Shown here: positions 1 to 5,577 of the stretch, one piece after another
Numbering within the stretch: position 1 is the stretch's first letter
Layout of the letters: the number at the start of each line of letters is the position of its first letter
Assembly (NCBI GenBank): GCA_947479995.1
Contig: CANKBT010000224.1
Span: 1 to 5,577, forward strand
DNA: 5,577 nt
Reading direction: 5' to 3'
DNA from: Frankiaceae bacterium
GTDB lineage: Bacteria; Actinomycetota; Actinomycetes; Mycobacteriales; SCTD01
Translations under genes and position numbers: made by a program
Notes under the pieces: generated by a model
Database searches by the model: none
What the model was told of the DNA's origin: nothing
The model's input: the letters and a program-made list of their open reading frames with translations, nothing else

Positions 1-176
1 GCACCGGCGCCCGCGTGCGCGCGACCGCGCCGCCGCCGGACGGCGCGGCGCCGGGCACCCGCGCCGAGTGCGCCTGGCTCGTCGCCCACGGCCTGCCGTG
101 GCTCGCCCGCCACGCCGGCTCGGTCGGGGTGCCGCTCGTGACGACCACCGCGCGCGGGCTGCGGCGCACCGCCTGA
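1..176 (+). CDS. C-terminal end of an unrecognised protein (partial)
   Basis: The reading frame is open from the left edge (first full codon at position 3) to a TGA at 174-176, giving 57 visible residues. The start lies outside the window. The visible part begins with an Ala/Pro/Gly-rich stretch and then a more structured segment, AECAWLVAHGLPWLARHAG, followed by VGVPLVTTTARGLRRTA at the C-terminus. Codons end almost always in G or C, as in the neighbouring genes. The gene stops 21 bases before the end of the convergent phospholipase gene. I do not recognise the family and assign no function. The main support is the open frame, the plausible globular segment, and the lack of a better frame in this stretch. 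Confidence 0.55.
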   Translation, partial: TGARVRATAPPPDGAAPGTRAECAWLVAHGLPWLARHAGSVGVPLVTTTARGLRRTA

Positions 177-205
177 GCCCTCGCCCGGGGCCCGGCCTCA
201 GGGCT
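176..205. terminator. Possible bidirectional terminator hairpin between convergent genes
   Basis: AGCCCT at 176-181 is the exact inverse complement of AGGGCT at 200-205. Inside it, GCC (183-185) can pair with GGC (194-196), leaving an eight-base G/C loop and small bulges. The structure straddles the stop codons of both converging genes (TGA at 174-176 plus strand; stop at 198-200 minus strand), which is where a shared terminator is expected. There is no T-tract on either side, so it would be the T-less kind common in high-G+C actinobacteria, or a chance G/C hairpin. Confidence 0.35.
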
Positions 206-1172
206 GGAGCGGGACGACCGCGCCGCGGCGGTCGGCGCGCAGCCACGCCGCCGCGGCCGCGCGACCGGCGCGCACGAGGTCGGGGGTGCGGGTGACGTCG
301 CGCGGGCCGCGCGGCAGGGCGGGCAGCAGCCCGGCCGCCCACGCGTCGGCCACGTGCGGCAGCACGCTGACGCGGGGGTCGTCCAGGCCCGGCAGCGTGC
401 TCGCGCGGTTGGCCGCCGCGCGCGCCACCGTGAAGGCGCGCAGCACCACGTCGAGCGCGCCCCGGCTCGACTCCACGGGCGCGACGTACGCGGGCGTGCC
501 CACGGGCACCGGCAGGCCGCAGCCGTCGCCGCGCAGGCCGGGCAGCGCGGCGCACGCGCCGCCGACGGCGGTGACGGGCGCGAGCCCGCAGTCGAGGACG
601 AGCACGCGGTCGTCCGGCCCGGCGGCCGCGAGCGCGGGGGCCAGCGGCACGCCGGCGAGCACGCCGCCGTCGACGTGCGCGTGGCCGTCCGGCAGCACCA
701 CCGGCGGGAAGAGCCCGGGCAGCGCGCAGCTCGCCGCGAGCACGTCGGCGACCGGCCCGGTGGCGTGGTGCACGGCGTCGGCGCAGTCGAGGCAGGTGGT
801 CGTCACCGTCAGCGGCACGCCGAGCTCGGACAGGTCGTGCGCCGGCACCTGGGCGGCCACGAGCGCCCGCAGCGGCCGGGCGTCGAGGATGCCGTCGCTG
901 CGCCCGGCGACGGCGGCCGCGAGCCCGGTGAGCCGGGCGCGCCACGGCGGCACGAGCACGCCGTGCGTGCCCGGGTCGGCCCACCAGGCGGCGAGGTCGG
1001 CGGCCCGCGCGGCGGTCGGCCGCGCGGCGAGGAAGGCGGCGTTGAGGGCGCCGGCCGAGCAGCCGTGCAGCGCGTCGGGCAGCACGCCGCCCTCGGCCAG
1101 GCCGAGCAGGGCGCCCGCCTGGTAGGCGCCCAGCGCGCCGCCGCCGCCGAGGACGACGTGGGTGCGTGGCAC
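198..1172 (-). CDS. Patatin-like phospholipase (serine acyl hydrolase)
   Basis: A 324-residue protein of the patatin/RssA family, which hydrolyses acyl esters of phospholipids or related lipids with a Ser-Asp dyad. All family blocks are in order: the glycine-rich oxyanion loop GGGGALGAYQAG (residues 9-20), the nucleophile elbow GCSAG (37-41, Ser39), the helix motif ASCALPGLFPPV (147-158) and the DGG motif with catalytic Asp168. No signal peptide or membrane segment is visible, so it is probably cytoplasmic. The GTG start at 1170-1172 is chosen because AGGAGAG sits just upstream and the conserved domain begins about five residues later; the frame is open 13 codons further, but that extension does not resemble the family. 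The C-terminal third is Ala/Pro/Arg-rich and less diagnostic. The gene is divergent from the DUF2071 gene. The natural substrate cannot be read from the sequence. Confidence 0.9.
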   Translation of the reverse strand: MPRTHVVLGGGGALGAYQAGALLGLAEGGVLPDALHGCSAGALNAAFLAARPTAARAADLAAWWADPGTHGVLVPPWRARLTGLAAAVAGRSDGILDARPLRALVAAQVPAHDLSELGVPLTVTTTCLDCADAVHHATGPVADVLAASCALPGLFPPVVLPDGHAHVDGGVLAGVPLAPALAAAGPDDRVLVLDCGLAPVTAVGGACAALPGLRGDGCGLPVPVGTPAYVAPVESSRGALDVVLRAFTVARAAANRASTLPGLDDPRVSVLPHVADAWAAGLLPALPRGPRDVTRTPDLVRAGRAAAAAWLRADRRGAVVPLQP

Positions 1173-1175
1173 GAG

Positions 1176-1182
1176 CTCTCCT
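1176..1182 (-). promoter_or_regulatory. Ribosome binding site of the patatin-like gene
   Basis: On the minus strand this reads AGGAGAG; its AGGAG core ends five bases before the GTG at 1170-1172. It is the strongest Shine-Dalgarno match I noticed in the window. It decides the start codon, because the longer open frame would begin upstream of it. Confidence 0.75.
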
Positions 1183-1255
1183 GCTGCCGGGGGTCGACCA
1201 GTGTCGCGCACCGGCTCGCCGCGCGCAGCCGAGTGCGGTCGGCGATGCTCGCGGC

Positions 1256-1978
1256 GTGCGCCCCGAGCCCCTGACCCCGACCACGCCCCGCCCGGTGCGG
1301 CGCCCGGTCATGACGCAGCAGTGGCGCGACGTGACGATGCTGCACTGGCCGGTCGACCCCCGCGCCGTCGCGCCGCTGCTGCCGGTCGGCACCGTGCCCG
1401 ACCTGCACGACGGCAGCACCTGGGTCGGCCTGGTGCCCTTCGTCATGGACGAGGTGCGCCTGCTCGGCACGCCGCCGCTGCCGCACGTCTCCCGCTTCCC
1501 CGAGACGAACGTGCGCCTCTACGCCGTCGACGCCCGCGGCCGCCGCGGCGTCGTGTTCCGCTCGCTCGAGGCCTCGCGGCTGCTGCCGGTGGCGGCCGCG
1601 CGCGTCGGCTACCGCCTGCCGTACACCTGGGCGCGGATGCGCGCCGACCGCGACGGCGACGTCCGCACGTACGCGACGTCGCGGCGCTGGCCCGGCCCGC
1701 GCGGCGCCGGCGGCACCGTGCGCGTGCGGGTCGGCGAGGCGTACGCCGCCGACCCGCTCAGCCGCTTCCTCACCGAGCGCTGGGGGCTGTTCTCCACCTG
1801 GTACGGGCGCACGGCGCACGCGCCGGTCGACCACCCCGCGTGGCCGCTGCACCGCGCCGAGGTGCTGCAGCTCGACGACGACCTCGTGGCCGCCGCCGGG
1901 CTCGACGTGCAGGGGCCGCCGCACGCGCTGCACTCGCCCGGCGTGCCGGTGCGCATCGGGGTGCCGCGCGCGCTCTAG
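1256..1978 (+). CDS. DUF2071 / YqjF family protein
   Basis: A 240-residue protein with the hallmarks of the YqjF-like DUF2071 family: QQWRDVTMLHWPVDP (residues 21-35), VAPLLPVGTVPDLHDG (38-53), WVGLVPFVM (56-64) and FPETNVRLYAVD (81-92). A later LFSTWYGR and a C-terminal HRAEVLQLDDDL segment also fit. The biochemical role of the family is not known to me. It appears soluble, with no signal peptide. The start is uncertain. I prefer the GTG at 1256 because the stretch EPLTPTTPRPVRRPVM before the core resembles the usual N-terminus of actinobacterial members. An ATG at 1310 would give 222 residues and begin exactly at the core. Neither has a clear ribosome binding site. It stops at TAG, 29 bases before the next gene on the same strand, so it may lead that gene set. 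Confidence 0.85.
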   Translation: MRPEPLTPTTPRPVRRPVMTQQWRDVTMLHWPVDPRAVAPLLPVGTVPDLHDGSTWVGLVPFVMDEVRLLGTPPLPHVSRFPETNVRLYAVDARGRRGVVFRSLEASRLLPVAAARVGYRLPYTWARMRADRDGDVRTYATSRRWPGPRGAGGTVRVRVGEAYAADPLSRFLTERWGLFSTWYGRTAHAPVDHPAWPLHRAEVLQLDDDLVAAAGLDVQGPPHALHSPGVPVRIGVPRAL

Positions 1979-2007
1979 ACACCGGTGCCGCGGGGTAGGG
2001 CCGACTC

Positions 2008-2199
2008 GTGCTGCTCGCCCTGCTGACCCGCCGCTTCCGCTCCTGGGTGCTCCTCACCCTCGCCCTGCCGCTGCTCGGCCGCGTGCTGCAGGCGCTCGGC
2101 GTCCGCGTGCAGGGGCGCAGCCCGCGGGTCGGCGGCGCGCTCACCACCGCGGGCGGCTACGCCCGGGGGCCGGGCCGGCGCCGGCGCGCCGAGCGGTGA
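2008..2199 (+). CDS. Small putative membrane protein
   Basis: A 63-residue protein starting with GTG, preceded by AGGG at 1997-2000 (seven-base spacer). Residues 13-32 (around WVLLTLALPLLGRVLQALGV) form one hydrophobic segment. It is flanked by basic residues on the N-terminal side (RRFR) and a strongly basic tail (GRRRRAER), which suggests a single-pass or membrane-associated protein. I recall similar short actinobacterial proteins with a basic start and one hydrophobic helix, but I have no family name. Its stop overlaps the start of the ATPase gene by four bases (GTGA at 2196-2199). That supports it as a real gene and suggests translational coupling. A functional link to the ATPase, for example membrane tethering, is inference only. 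Confidence 0.65.
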   Translation: MLLALLTRRFRSWVLLTLALPLLGRVLQALGVRVQGRSPRVGGALTTAGGYARGPGRRRRAER

Positions 2200-2591
2200 C
2201 GCCCGGCGGCGACGACGCCCAGTCCGTCGACCTGGAGCTGGTGGAGACCGCTCCGGCGACGGCACGGCGGGTCGCCGAGGAGGCGGTCGCCCACTGGTCG
2301 CTCGACGTCGACCTCGACGTGCTGCGCCTGCTCGTGAGCGAGGTCGTCACCAACGCCGTGCGCTACGCGCGCGACGGCGGGCACCTGCGCCTCGTGCTCC
2401 GGCGCGCGCCCGGCGTGCTGCGGGTCGAGGTGCACGACGGCAGCGCGCTGCTGCCGATGGTGCGCGAGGCGCAGGACGACGAGGAGGGCGGCCGCGGGAC
2501 CGCGCTCATGGCGGCGCTCGCCGCGCGCTGGGACGCCGAGGCGCACGCCGACGGCGGCAAGGCCGTCTGGTTCGAGGTGCCGAGCGGGTGA
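2196..2591 (+). CDS. RsbW-like anti-sigma factor / serine kinase ATPase (GHKL fold)
   Basis: A 131-residue single-domain protein of the HATPase_c_2 (RsbW/SpoIIAB-like) type. Visible motifs are the N box LLVSEVVTNAVRYA (residues 45-58, with Glu49 and Asn53 for Mg-ATP), the G1 region VEVHDGSALLP (77-87, Asp81) and the G2 loop GGRGTALMAALAARW (98-112), with a final AVWFEVP strand (123-129). Known family members phosphorylate STAS-domain anti-sigma antagonists or hold sigma factors inactive. In actinobacteria many are orphan regulators. No STAS protein, sigma factor or PP2C phosphatase is in this window, so partners are unknown. The GTG start overlaps the upstream stop by four bases, and its own stop overlaps the next start the same way. 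Length is typical for the family. The ATP-binding fold is well supported; the regulatory target is not. Confidence 0.88.
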   Translation: MTPGGDDAQSVDLELVETAPATARRVAEEAVAHWSLDVDLDVLRLLVSEVVTNAVRYARDGGHLRLVLRRAPGVLRVEVHDGSALLPMVREAQDDEEGGRGTALMAALAARWDAEAHADGGKAVWFEVPSG

Positions 2592-2992
2592 GCGGCGGCC
2601 CGGACGCCGACCGCGAGGGGCTGCTGCGCGACTACCGGCGGCTCGTCGACGTCGCGCTGCCCGCCGCGGCCCGCGAGGGGCGGTGGGTCGTGCGCCACGA
2701 CCACTGCTTCGGCCGCATCCTGCTCGACCACGCGGTCGGCGCGCGCTGGTACGACGTGCTCGAGCGCGGCCGGGTGCCGGCCTACCGGCAGCTCGACGAC
2801 GCGCAGCTCGCCGGCGCCGTCGCGATGGCGCGCGAGGTGCTGGCGCGCGGCGACGACCTGCTGGTCGCGCTCGACGCGCAGAGCCTCGCGTGGCGCGGCA
2901 AGGCGCCGAAGCGCCGGCCGGCGGCTAGCCCTGCCGCGACAGCGGCTCCAGGCCGTTCGCCTGGCGCACCACGTCCACGATCGAGCCCATGA
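2588..2992 (+). CDS. Small conserved-looking hypothetical protein
   Basis: A 134-residue frame starting with GTG inside the ATPase stop (GTGA at 2588-2591), with GAGG at 2574-2577 as a possible ribosome binding site. Residues 9-110 look like a compact, mostly helical domain with a striking segment: WVVRHDHCFGRILLDHAVG (33-51) followed by W54, then YRQL (66-69), and ending in SLAWRGKAPKR (99-109). I recall similar actinobacterial proteins, sometimes labelled as acetyltransferases, but I see no acetyl-CoA binding motif and assign no function. No membrane segment is visible. The last 22 residues are low-complexity Ala/Pro/Ser/Arg and are antisense to the end of the mutase gene, so they may not be native. 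A TAG at 2926-2928 lies one frame away, so the true C-terminus may be near residue 112. Confidence 0.65.
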   Translation: MSGGPDADREGLLRDYRRLVDVALPAAAREGRWVVRHDHCFGRILLDHAVGARWYDVLERGRVPAYRQLDDAQLAGAVAMAREVLARGDDLLVALDAQSLAWRGKAPKRRPAASPAATAAPGRSPGAPRPRSSP

Positions 2993-5000
2993 TCTCGGTG
3001 AGCTCGAAGTCCTTGGGCGTGTAGACCGCGGCGACGCCCTGCTCCTTGAGCCGGCGCGCGTCGCCCTCGGGGATGATGCCGCCGACGACCACCGGCACGT
3101 CGCCGACGCCCGCCTCGCGCAGCCCCTCGAGCACCTTGGGCACGGCCTCCATGTGCGACCCGGACAGGATCGACAGGCCGATGACGTGCACGTCCTCCTC
3201 GACCGCCGCGGCGACGATCTGCGCCGACGTCAGGCGGATGCCCTGGTAGACGACCTCGAAGCCGCAGTCGCGCGCGCGCACCGCGATCTGCTCCGCGCCG
3301 TTGCTGTGGCCGTCGAGCCCGGGCTTGCCGACGAGCAGCCGCAGCCGCACGCCGAGCTCCTCGCCGGTCTGCTTCACGGCCTCGCGGACCGCGGCGATCG
3401 CCTCGCCGGCGGGCCCGTGCGCCCCGGCGCCCGAGACGCCGGTGGGCGCGCGGTACTCGCCGAAGACCTCGCGCAGCGCGCCGGCCCACTCGCCGGTCGT
3501 CACGCCCGCGCGGGCGCAGTCGAGCGTGGCGGCCATGAGGTTGACGTCGGTCTTGGCGGCGTCGCGCAGCGCGCGCAGCGCCTCGTCCGCGCGGTCGGCG
3601 TCGCGCTCGGCGCGCCAGCGCTGCACGGCCTCGACCGCGGCCTGCTCGACGGCGGCGTCGACCACCATGATCGAGCCCTCGACGTCGGCGGTGAGCGGGT
3701 TGGGCGCGGTCGTGGTGAAGCGGTTGACGCCGACGACGACCTCCTCGCCGGTCTCGATCTTGCGGCGCCGCTCGGCGTGCGAGGCGACGAGCGCGCTCTT
3801 CATGTAGCCGCTCTCGACCGCCGCGACCGCGCCGCCCATGGCCTGCACGCGGTCGACCTCCTCGGTCACCTGGCGCACGAGGTCGGCGACGATGCCCTCG
3901 ACCACGACGGAGCCGGTGAACAGGTCGTCGTGCTCGAGCAGGTCGGTCTCGTAGGCGAGCACCTGCTGCAGGCGCAGCGACCACTGCTGGTCCCACGGCC
4001 GCGGCAGGCCGAGCGCCTCGTTCCACGCCGGCAGCTGCACCGCGCGGGCGCGGGCGTCCTTCGACAGGGTCACGGCGAGCATCTCGAGCACGATGCGCTG
4101 CACGTTGTTCTCGGGCTGGGCCTCGGTGAGGCCGAGCGAGTTGACCTGCACGCCGTAGCGGAAGCGGCGGTGCTTGGGGTCCTGCACGCCGTAGCGGTCC
4201 TGCAGCAGTTGGTCCCACAGCTGCGTGAAGGCGCGCATCTTGCACATCTCCTCGACGAAGCGCACGCCGGCGTTCACGAAGAACGAGATGCGGGCGCAGA
4301 CCTCGCCGAAGCGCTCCTCGGGCACCTGCCCGGACGCCTTCACCGCGTCGAGCACGGCGATGGCCGTGCACAGCGCGTACGAGATCTCCTGCACGGGCGT
4401 GGCCCCGGCCTCCTGCAGGTGGTAGCTGCAGATGTTGATCGGGTTCCACTTCGGGATCTCGGTGACGGTGTACGCCACCATGTCGGTGATCAGCCGCAGC
4501 GACGGCCCGGGCGGGAAGACGTACGTCCCGCGCGAGAGGTACTCCTTGATGATGTCGTTCTGGGTCGTGCCCGAGAGCGCCTTCGCCTCGACGCCCTGCT
4601 CCTCGGCCGCCACCTGGTAGAGCGCGAGCAGCCACATGGCCGTCGCGTTGATGGTCATCGAGGTGTTCATGTCGCCGAGCGGGATCTGGTCGAACAGCGT
4701 GCGCATGTCGCCGAGGTGCACGACGGGCACGCCGACCTTGCCGACCTCGCCGCGGGCGAGCTCGTCGTCGGGGTCGTAGCCGGTCTGCGTCGGCAGGTCG
4801 AAGGCGACCGACAGGCCGGTCTGGCCCTTGGCCAGGTTGCCGCGGTAGAGCTCGTTGCTGGCCTGCGCGCTGGAGTGGCCGGCGTAGGTGCGCATCACCC
4901 ACGGCTTGTCCTTCTTGCGCGCGGGCGCGGGCGGCGCTGCCGCGGGGGCGCTCTCGGCGCCGGGGACCTCACTGCCGTACTGCTGCACCTGCTCGGTCAT
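2925..5000 (-). CDS. ecm: Ethylmalonyl-CoA mutase-type, B12-dependent acyl-CoA mutase
   Basis: A 691-residue single-chain coenzyme B12 mutase. Its likely reaction is (2R)-ethylmalonyl-CoA to (2S)-methylsuccinyl-CoA in the ethylmalonyl-CoA pathway of acetate assimilation. The catalytic barrel spans about residues 32-520 and the cobalamin domain about 550-685. That domain has DGHSNG (563-568, base-off ligand His565, Lys559 before it), GLSILSGSH (608-616) and VVVGGIIP (637-644). By motif alignment from memory, Tyr39, Arg157 and His194 match methylmalonyl-CoA mutase Tyr89, Arg207 and His244. The sequence follows the Ecm/MeaA branch (RTYAGHSS, NICSYHLQEAG, long match to Streptomyces MeaA as I recall it) rather than MutB (RxYAGFST). 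It has no small MutA-like partner here. The first 30 residues are a non-conserved Ala/Pro-rich extension. The ATG at 5000 lacks a Shine-Dalgarno but has a close -10. The alternative is a methylmalonyl-CoA mutase. Confidence 0.9.
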   Translation of the reverse strand: MTEQVQQYGSEVPGAESAPAAAPPAPARKKDKPWVMRTYAGHSSAQASNELYRGNLAKGQTGLSVAFDLPTQTGYDPDDELARGEVGKVGVPVVHLGDMRTLFDQIPLGDMNTSMTINATAMWLLALYQVAAEEQGVEAKALSGTTQNDIIKEYLSRGTYVFPPGPSLRLITDMVAYTVTEIPKWNPINICSYHLQEAGATPVQEISYALCTAIAVLDAVKASGQVPEERFGEVCARISFFVNAGVRFVEEMCKMRAFTQLWDQLLQDRYGVQDPKHRRFRYGVQVNSLGLTEAQPENNVQRIVLEMLAVTLSKDARARAVQLPAWNEALGLPRPWDQQWSLRLQQVLAYETDLLEHDDLFTGSVVVEGIVADLVRQVTEEVDRVQAMGGAVAAVESGYMKSALVASHAERRRKIETGEEVVVGVNRFTTTAPNPLTADVEGSIMVVDAAVEQAAVEAVQRWRAERDADRADEALRALRDAAKTDVNLMAATLDCARAGVTTGEWAGALREVFGEYRAPTGVSGAGAHGPAGEAIAAVREAVKQTGEELGVRLRLLVGKPGLDGHSNGAEQIAVRARDCGFEVVYQGIRLTSAQIVAAAVEEDVHVIGLSILSGSHMEAVPKVLEGLREAGVGDVPVVVGGIIPEGDARRLKEQGVAAVYTPKDFELTEIMGSIVDVVRQANGLEPLSRQG

Positions 5001-5006
5001 GGGGGG

Positions 5007-5012
5007 ATCGTA
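5007..5012 (-). promoter_or_regulatory. Candidate -10 element for a leaderless mutase transcript
   Basis: On the minus strand this reads TACGAT, matching the actinobacterial -10 pattern TAnnnT. It ends six bases before the mutase ATG, so transcription would begin at or next to the A of the ATG. The six intervening bases are all C, with no Shine-Dalgarno. I see no good -35 at the usual spacing. The call therefore rests on the -10, the missing ribosome binding site and the known frequency of leaderless genes in actinobacteria. Confidence 0.5.
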
Positions 5013-5038
5013 GGCCTGTGGCCCCGGTCACCCCGGGC

Positions 5039-5577
5039 TCACCCGAGCAGGTCGCGGGCCTGCACGCGCGCGAGGCCCGTGCCGTCGCCGAGCTCGACGC
5101 GCTCCTGCGGGTGCTGCCACCAGAAGCGCAGCGCGTGCCAGAGCTGCGCGTGCTCGCCGCGCAGGTTGGTCATGCCGATGCTCGCGGCGACGTGCTGCCC
5201 GGTGCGCGCGGTGAGGGCCTTGACGCGCTCCGGGATGCCGTCGACGCGGTCGAGGTCGGCGTGCACCACGACGAACGCCTGCCCGCGCGTGCGCAGCAGG
5301 TGCGGCGGCACCCGCAGGTGGAGCGTCTCGGCACGGACGTCGGTCACGGCGTCCCAGGGCACGGTGACGACTCGCCGCCCCTGGTGGACGACGACCGCCT
5401 CCGGCGTGAGGACGACGCCGAGCCGGCGGTCCTTCGCCCCCCGGACCCAGCCCACCGGCACGGACAGCAGCACGAGGGCGAACGCCGACAGCACGACGCC
5501 CAGCACCGCGGTGCCGGCGCGCGAGCCGCCGTCGGCGGGTCCGAGGACGAGCGCGGCCAGCCCGAGGGCGAGCAGCA
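5039..5577 (-). CDS. Membrane protein with possible PH-like domain (partial at window edge)
   Basis: The frame is open from the right edge to a TGA at 5039-5041, giving 178 visible residues. The internal GTG at 5504-5506 is unlikely to be the true start, because the upstream codons continue a hydrophobic run. The visible N-terminus reads LLALGLAALVLG, then a short polar loop, then a second hydrophobic segment around LGVVLSAFALVLLSVPVGW (visible residues 25-43). A soluble domain follows, beginning with VVLTPEAVVVHQGRRVVTV and PWDAVTDVRA. This strand pattern resembles small bacterial PH-like domains after a two-helix membrane anchor. It is a weak match and I assign no function. The C-terminal part has LWHALRFWWQHPQER near the end. 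The gene ends 38 bases before the mutase start on the same strand, so readthrough into the mutase is possible. Confidence 0.65.
   Translation of the reverse strand, partial: LLALGLAALVLGPADGGSRAGTAVLGVVLSAFALVLLSVPVGWVRGAKDRRLGVVLTPEAVVVHQGRRVVTVPWDAVTDVRAETLHLRVPPHLLRTRGQAFVVVHADLDRVDGIPERVKALTARTGQHVAASIGMTNLRGEHAQLWHALRFWWQHPQERVELGDGTGLARVQARDLLG

Noticed and set aside
198..1172. GCSAG in place of the common GTSAG at the phospholipase nucleophile, and no Arg/Lys in the oxyanion loop
   Set aside because: The pattern GxSxG is intact, and GGGGALGAY is, as I recall, a frequent variant in bacterial patatins. Nothing suggests an inactive enzyme.
286..1274. Two long plus-strand open frames (286-1125 and 354-1274) opposite the phospholipase gene
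   Set aside because: They are antisense to a gene with all patatin motifs. Their compositions (Ser/Thr/Ala/Pro and His/Arg/Gly/Glu) are typical of shadow frames in very high G+C DNA.
809..1998. Open frames over the DUF2071 gene (809-1933 minus, 1162-1998 plus)
   Set aside because: Both are Arg/Ala/His-rich shadows; the conserved DUF2071 motifs are in the other plus-strand frame.
2782..4902. A 706-residue minus-strand open frame overlapping the mutase in another frame
   Set aside because: It is extremely rich in Arg, Gly and Ala with no recognisable domain, while the overlapping frame encodes a clear B12-dependent mutase from end to end.
5023..5037. Hairpin CCCGG/CCGGG with a five-base loop between the right-edge gene and the mutase
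   Set aside because: The stem is only five pairs with no T-tract, in DNA where short G/C palindromes are common. It is too weak to call a terminator.
1..5577. Search for mobile elements, CRISPR arrays, tRNAs, riboswitches (including a cobalamin riboswitch before the mutase) and defence genes
   Set aside because: None was visible. The gap before the mutase is only 38 bases, too short for a cobalamin riboswitch, and I noticed no repeat arrays, tRNA-like folds or transposase motifs.

Overview
The window looks like ordinary chromosomal DNA from a very high G+C actinobacterium. Nearly every codon ends in G or C, starts are often GTG, neighbouring genes overlap by 4 bases (GTGA), and the protein families (ethylmalonyl-CoA mutase/MeaA type, DUF2071/YqjF, RsbW-like ATPase) are typical of Streptomyces-, Kineococcus- or Geodermatophilus-like genomes. 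I cannot place the genus. I see no transposase, integrase, phage gene, CRISPR array, tRNA or rRNA.

Layout, left to right. Positions 1-176 (+) hold the C-terminal end of an unrecognised protein. It converges on a patatin-like phospholipase on the minus strand (198-1172), with a hairpin that could terminate both. Divergent from the phospholipase, and 83 bases away, is a DUF2071/YqjF-family gene (1256-1978, +). It is followed on the same strand by three tightly packed small genes: a 63-residue membrane protein (2008-2199), an RsbW-like anti-sigma/serine-kinase ATPase (2196-2591) and a small hypothetical protein (2588-2992). These three are joined by two GTGA overlaps, which suggests translational coupling.

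The last plus-strand gene runs tail-to-tail into a large minus-strand gene (2925-5000). This encodes a single-chain, adenosylcobalamin-dependent acyl-CoA mutase of the ethylmalonyl-CoA mutase type, with catalytic barrel and B12-binding domain in one polypeptide. A TACGAT -10 element six bases before its ATG suggests a leaderless transcript. Upstream on the same strand is a partial membrane protein (5039-5577 and beyond the edge), with two hydrophobic segments followed by a possible PH-like domain.

Functionally the window is mixed: lipid hydrolysis, a central-carbon B12 enzyme, a signalling module and several conserved hypotheticals. I see no convincing new multi-gene system. The points most worth a second look are the coupled membrane-protein/ATPase/hypothetical trio, the out-of-frame shared CTAG where the trio meets the mutase gene, the probable leaderless mutase promoter, and the isolation of the mutase from the rest of the ethylmalonyl-CoA pathway.
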